From NCBI GenBank assembly GCA_041749015.1, contig JBGTCD010000105.1:1-17496 (forward strand): a DNA stretch of 17,496 nt, written 5' to 3'. This DNA comes from JBGTCD01 sp041749015 (GTDB lineage Bacteria; Bacteroidota; Bacteroidia; Cytophagales; Cyclobacteriaceae). The translations under genes were made by a program, and so were the position numbers. Below the pieces are notes generated by a model, which saw only the letters and a list, made by a program, of their open reading frames with translations, did not search any database and was not told the origin of the DNA. The stretch's first letter is position 1. Each line of letters starts with the position of its first letter. Shown one piece after another: positions 13,661 through 17,496 of this stretch.

Positions 13661-16600
13661 ATGATCCACTTTTTTCAATCCGCAAAAGGAGCGGTCCTTG
13701 CCCTTGAGTCGAGTCAAAAACTCACCACCAACGACCTGCGCAAACTATCCTGGCTTTTAGACGGACTTGAACCTACAGAAAAAAAATCCCTCAAAGGCCC
13801 GTATGTAGGACCACGAAAAGAGATGATCACCCCATGGAGCACCAATGCAGTAGAAATCACCAGGAATATGGGGATCGAGGGCATCATAAGAATGGAGGAG
13901 TTCATTCCTGAATCCGAATTAGAAGGCGATTTTGACCCCATGCTTCAAATGCATTATCCTGATCTTGATCAGGAAGTATTCAATATCCAAAAAACGCCTG
14001 AACCCATCTTAGAGATCCATGAAATCAGCGCGTATAATGACCGCGAAGGACTGGCGCTTAGCGATGAGGAAATCTATTATCTTGAAAGCGTCAGCAAAGC
14101 CATCAACAGACCCCTTACTGATAGTGAGATTTTTGGGTTCTCGCAGATTAATTCGGAACATTGCCGGCATAAAATCTTCAATGGCACCTTTATCATCGAT
14201 GGAAAAGAAATGCCTTCCTCGCTTTTTGCCTTAATCAAAAAGACCTCCAGTACCAATTACAACGAACTGGTATCGGCCTATAGCGACAATGTGGCCTTTA
14301 TAAAAGGACCGCTGGCACTTCAGTTTGCGCCTAAAACCCAGGATACCCCAGATTTTTTCAGGATTAAAGAAATAGAAACCATCCTGTCTCTAAAGGCTGA
14401 AACGCATAACTTCCCTACCACGGTAGAGCCATTTAATGGGGCTGCTACCGGGTCAGGAGGAGAGATCAGAGACCGCATGGCGGGTGGAACCGGAAGCATT
14501 CCCCTGGCCGGTACGGCAGTGTACATGACTTCATACCCCAGGCTTAACGGCGGCAGATCATGGGAAAAAGGCCTAAAGCCCAGAAAATGGCTATACCAAA
14601 ACCCGCTTCAAATCCTCATCAAAGCATCCGATGGGGCCAGTGATTACGGAAACAAATTTGGGCAGCCCCTCATCTGTGGCAGCCTGCTCACTTTTGAGCA
14701 TGAGGATGGTGAAAAGTCCTATGGATTTGACAAGGTTATCATGCTTGCAGGTGGCATTGGTTATGCCAAAAAAATTGACAGCCACAAGAAAAAGCCCAAT
14801 AAGGGAGACAGGCTGGTAGTCATGGGCGGTGACAATTACCGCATAGGCATGGGGGGCGGTGCGGTTTCTTCTGTGGCCACTGGGGAATTTAAAAAAGCTA
14901 TAGAGCTCAATGCGATCCAGCGCTCAAATCCTGAAATGCAAAAAAGAGTGATGAATGCCATCAGAGCCCTGGCCGAAGACGATAATAATCCCATTGTTTC
15001 CATTCATGACCATGGGGCTGGCGGCCATCTCAACTGTCTTTCTGAACTGGTGGAGGAAACCGGAGGCGTGGTATACACAGACAAGTTACCAATCGGAGAC
15101 CCTACCCTTTCGGAAAAGGAAATAGCAGGGAATGAGTCACAGGAGCGCATGGGCCTGGTAGTGGCAGAAAAAGACCTAAAAAAACTTCAAGACATATCCA
15201 AGAGGGAGCGTGCTCCGATGTATGATGTTGGGGTCATCACCGGGGATCAAAAATTTAAATTTTTAAATTCTGAGACCCAAAAGGCATCCATAGATTTGGA
15301 GCTAAGCCATTTGTTCGGGTCTTCTCCTAAGACCATCCTAAAGGATGATTCTGTCGTAATTGAAGAAACTGGCCTTTCCTATGATATTAAAAAATTTGAA
15401 TGGTACCTGGAGCAAGTGTTGCAACTGGAATCAGTAGCCTGTAAGGATTGGCTCACCAATAAGGTGGACCGCTCGGTGACGGGCAGGGTGGCGACTCAAC
15501 AAACCTGCGGGGCCCTGCAATTACCCCTAAATAATCTGGGGGTTATGGCTCTGGACTATGAATCATTAGTTGGCACTGCGACTTCCATTGGTCATGCTCC
15601 GGTCCTGGCACTCCTGGATCCTATGGCAGGTAGCAGAGTGGCGGTTGCAGAAGCCCTGACGAATTTGGTATGGGCACCATTGACCCATGGATTAAAAGGC
15701 GTTTCTCTGAGCGCCAACTGGATGTGGCCGGCCAAAAATACTGGAGAGAATTTTAGATTGTATAAAGCGGTGGAGGCCATCAGTGATTTTGTCTGTGAAT
15801 TGGGAATCAATATTCCAACCGGTAAAGACTCCCTATCCATGACCCAGAAATACCCGGATGGGAAAACGGTATTTTCTCCCGGTACAGTAATCGTATCTAC
15901 CGTTGCAGCGGTCTCAGATATTACCAAAACCATAACACCTGAACTTCAGCCCTTACCAGAGACCCATTTGATATACGTAGATTTTTCTGGTGTCAGAAAA
16001 GGGCTTGGTGGTAGTGCTTTTTCACAGGTTAATAATGTGCTGGGAGGTAATGTCCCGGATATCAAAAGCGCCAAATATCTTGCAGACTGTTTTGAGGGAA
16101 TACAGCAATTGATTAAAGAGAATTTGATCCTGGCAGGCCATGATATTGGATCAGGTGGATTGGTCACCACCCTACTTGAAATGTGCTTTCCTTCCACGAA
16201 TGTGGGTATGAAATTAGACCTCTCAGGTATGGCTGATGAGGACCTGGTCGAAACCTGCTTCGCAGAAAATCCTGGATTGGTAATACAAGTCAGTGACCTG
16301 GATGCCACCAAGGCAGTGTTGAATAAGAATGGCATCAACTTTCAGAAATTTGGGCATCCAATTGATGTTTCACATTTGGAAATCCATCATCATGCCGGTA
16401 ATCTGGAATTGGAAATCCCCGCTTTGCGCAAACTTTGGTTTAAGACATCCTACCTCCTTGACCAGGAGCAAAGATCTGAAAGGCTGGCCAGGCAGCGCTG
16501 GGAACTCCTGGGGCATCAGCCGCTCAAATACAGGTTTCCGAAGGATTTTACCGGCACTTACCAGGCCTTGGAGATCAAAAAGGGGCGTACCAATCCTACC

Positions 16601-17353
16601 GGAATAAAAGGTGCAATAATTCGGGAAAAAGGGGTCAATGGAGACCGTGAAATGGCTTATGCCATGCATCTTGCAGGCTTTGATGTAAAAGACATCCACA
16701 TGACCGATTTGATTGCCGGAAGGGCCGACCTCAGTGATCTTAATTTCATTGCTTTTGTTGGGGGATTTTCCAATTCAGATGTATTAGGCTCGGCAAAAGG
16801 TTGGGCCGGGGCTTTCCTTTACAATGATAAAGCTCGTGAGTCCTTGAATGACTTTTATGCGAGGGAAGACACACTAAGCCTGGGTGTTTGCAATGGCTGT
16901 CAACTTATGATGCACATGGGGCTGGTTTACCCTGAATTAGGAGAAAATCATCCCAGGATGCACCATAACGAGTCGGGGAAATTCGAGTCAGTATTTATTA
17001 ATCTTGATATTCAGGACAGCCCCTCAGTGATGTTAAAATCTCTCTCAGGATCCCGTCTGGGTGTATGGCTGGCCCATGGTGAGGGTAAGTTTGTTTTGCC
17101 TGGCGCTGCAGATCAATACCATATTCCGGCTGTTTTCTCATATCCTGAATATCCCGGCAACCCTAATGGCTCTGATTTCAATGCGGCTGCCTTATGCTCC
17201 AATGATGGTAGACACCTGGCCATCATGCCCCATCTGGAGCGGAGTCTTTTTACCTGGAACTGGCCCTATCTCCCGGATTCAACAAAGACGGAAGTACTCA
17301 GCCCCTGGATTGAAGCATTCATCAATGCCAGAAAGTGGGTTGAAAGCCGGTAA
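13661..17353 (+). CDS. purL: Phosphoribosylformylglycinamidine synthase (FGAM synthetase), large single-chain form
   Basis: 1230-aa purine biosynthesis enzyme converting FGAR, glutamine and ATP to FGAM, ADP and glutamate. Start chosen at ATG 13661; the frame is open from TTG 13625, but that codon lies in the -7 box. Domain order: PurS-like N-terminal part (about 1-110), linker with N-S-E-H-C-R-H (His167), first synthase half with E-T-H-N-F-P-T (His249) and G-A-A-T-G-S-G-G, D-H-G-A-G-G-H, then second half with G-R-V-A-T-Q-Q-T-C-G and P-T-G-K-D-S-L-S-M. The C-terminal glutaminase (about 960-1230) has nucleophile Cys1077 in G-V-C-N-G-C-Q and His1191/Glu1193 in P-H-L-E-R. G-F-S-N-S-D replaces G-F-S-Y-G-D, and P-H-L-E-R replaces P-H-P-E-R; I believe both are usual in Bacteroidota. 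All catalytic motifs are intact and length is near the E. coli enzyme (about 1295). Confidence 0.97.
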   Translation: MIHFFQSAKGAVLALESSQKLTTNDLRKLSWLLDGLEPTEKKSLKGPYVGPRKEMITPWSTNAVEITRNMGIEGIIRMEEFIPESELEGDFDPMLQMHYPDLDQEVFNIQKTPEPILEIHEISAYNDREGLALSDEEIYYLESVSKAINRPLTDSEIFGFSQINSEHCRHKIFNGTFIIDGKEMPSSLFALIKKTSSTNYNELVSAYSDNVAFIKGPLALQFAPKTQDTPDFFRIKEIETILSLKAETHNFPTTVEPFNGAATGSGGEIRDRMAGGTGSIPLAGTAVYMTSYPRLNGGRSWEKGLKPRKWLYQNPLQILIKASDGASDYGNKFGQPLICGSLLTFEHEDGEKSYGFDKVIMLAGGIGYAKKIDSHKKKPNKGDRLVVMGGDNYRIGMGGGAVSSVATGEFKKAIELNAIQRSNPEMQKRVMNAIRALAEDDNNPIVSIHDHGAGGHLNCLSELVEETGGVVYTDKLPIGDPTLSEKEIAGNESQERMGLVVAEKDLKKLQDISKRERAPMYDVGVITGDQKFKFLNSETQKASIDLELSHLFGSSPKTILKDDSVVIEETGLSYDIKKFEWYLEQVLQLESVACKDWLTNKVDRSVTGRVATQQTCGALQLPLNNLGVMALDYESLVGTATSIGHAPVLALLDPMAGSRVAVAEALTNLVWAPLTHGLKGVSLSANWMWPAKNTGENFRLYKAVEAISDFVCELGINIPTGKDSLSMTQKYPDGKTVFSPGTVIVSTVAAVSDITKTITPELQPLPETHLIYVDFSGVRKGLGGSAFSQVNNVLGGNVPDIKSAKYLADCFEGIQQLIKENLILAGHDIGSGGLVTTLLEMCFPSTNVGMKLDLSGMADEDLVETCFAENPGLVIQVSDLDATKAVLNKNGINFQKFGHPIDVSHLEIHHHAGNLELEIPALRKLWFKTSYLLDQEQRSERLARQRWELLGHQPLKYRFPKDFTGTYQALEIKKGRTNPTGIKGAIIREKGVNGDREMAYAMHLAGFDVKDIHMTDLIAGRADLSDLNFIAFVGGFSNSDVLGSAKGWAGAFLYNDKARESLNDFYAREDTLSLGVCNGCQLMMHMGLVYPELGENHPRMHHNESGKFESVFINLDIQDSPSVMLKSLSGSRLGVWLAHGEGKFVLPGAADQYHIPAVFSYPEYPGNPNGSDFNAAALCSNDGRHLAIMPHLERSLFTWNWPYLPDSTKTEVLSPWIEAFINARKWVESR

Positions 17354-17358
17354 CGAAC

Positions 17359-17392
17359 TTTTAATTAAATAAATTTTTTTACCTAATTAAAA
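17359..17392 (+). terminator. AT-only inverted repeat after purL
   Basis: TTTTAATTA (17359-17367) and TAATTAAAA (17384-17392) are perfect 9-bp arms with a 16-nt spacer that contains a T-run, 6 bp after the purL stop. An all-AT stem is a poor intrinsic terminator, and such repeats arise easily in AT-rich spacers. Confidence 0.2.
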
Positions 17393-17400
17393 AATAATTG

Positions 17401-17408
17401 TACCTTTG
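17401..17408 (+). promoter_or_regulatory. -7 box for the tRNA-Gln gene
   Basis: TACCTTTG, a perfect TAnnTTTG, lies 28 nt before the mature tRNA 5' end. No TTTG was found near -33; the region there is an AT run. Transcription would start near 17414, leaving a short 5' leader for RNase P to remove. Confidence 0.5.
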
Positions 17409-17435
17409 CTCTCCCAAATCAGGGGGGTTACTTAT

Positions 17436-17496
17436 TGTCCGATGGTGTAACTGGCAACACGTCTGGTTTTGGTCCAGAAGAGTCTAGGTTCGAGCC
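17436..17496 (+). tRNA. tRNA-Gln (anticodon TTG), 3' end cut by window edge
   Basis: The cloverleaf can be laid out by hand: 5' acceptor strand TGTCCGA (17436-17442), T8/G9, D-stem GTGT/ACAC with D-loop AACTGGCA, G26, anticodon stem TCTGG/CCAGA closing the loop TTTTGGT (17467-17473), variable loop AGAGT, T-stem CTAGG and T-loop TTCGAGC. Anticodon TTG (17469-17471) reads CAA/CAG glutamine codons. The 3' T-stem beyond one base, the 3' acceptor strand and any CCA lie outside the window. Confidence 0.9.

Noticed and set aside
15946..16338. Minus-strand 130-codon frame inside purL
   Set aside because: Antisense shadow of conserved purL sequence with no start context or domain of its own.
1..17496. 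CRISPR array, insertion sequence, integrase, phage or defence genes
   Set aside because: No spaced direct repeats, transposase motifs or terminal inverted repeats flanking an ORF were seen. The tRNA-Gln at the right edge could be an integration site, but the sequence beyond it is not in the window.

Overview
The window looks like chromosomal DNA of a Bacteroidota bacterium, most likely of the Cytophagales type (inference). Several genes are preceded by the Bacteroidota -7 box TAnnTTTG (clear cases at 1580-1587, 13620-13627 and 17401-17408), start codons lack Shine-Dalgarno sequences, and the protein families resemble Bacteroidota versions: SulP-STAS-carbonic anhydrase fusion, MoeB-rhodanese fusion, single-chain PurL, and a cold-shock protein with a Lys/Glu/Arg tail. 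I see no IS element, integrase, phage gene, CRISPR array or toxin-antitoxin pair. The region is mostly core metabolism and transport.

Layout. 1-1437 (minus): N-terminal 479 codons of an acyl-CoA oxidase, cut by the window edge. 1684-3879 (plus): SulP anion transporter with STAS and beta-carbonic anhydrase domains, divergent from the oxidase. 3955-4410 (minus): cold-shock-domain protein, convergent with the transporter. 4602-5690 (plus): MoeB/ThiF-type adenylyltransferase with a rhodanese domain; its 3' end overlaps by 15 bp that of a small membrane protein at 5676-5963 (minus). 12658-6022 (minus): tightly packed tetR-tolC-adaptor-RND efflux cluster, possibly continuing into the small membrane gene. 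12779-13591 (plus): alpha/beta hydrolase divergent from tetR. 13661-17353 (plus): purL. 17436-17496 (plus): tRNA-Gln(TTG), cut by the right edge.

How the genes work together. The four efflux genes should form one tripartite pump (inner-membrane RND permease, periplasmic lipoprotein adaptor, outer-membrane channel) under its own TetR regulator. A perfect 8-bp-arm inverted repeat at 12690-12715 between tetR and the hydrolase is the best operator candidate and would lie next to promoters in both directions. The other genes are functionally separate.

Most notable points: the carbonic anhydrase domain of the SulP fusion has kept Cys-x-Asp-x-Arg but replaced both other zinc ligands by Asn, which predicts a dead or repurposed domain; an exact 11-bp tandem duplication at the hydrolase start creates a four-codon leader ORF whose stop overlaps the start codon (ATGA); and the RND permease has an extra hydrophobic hairpin and a modified proton-relay set. 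I found no convincing evidence of a wholly new multi-gene system.
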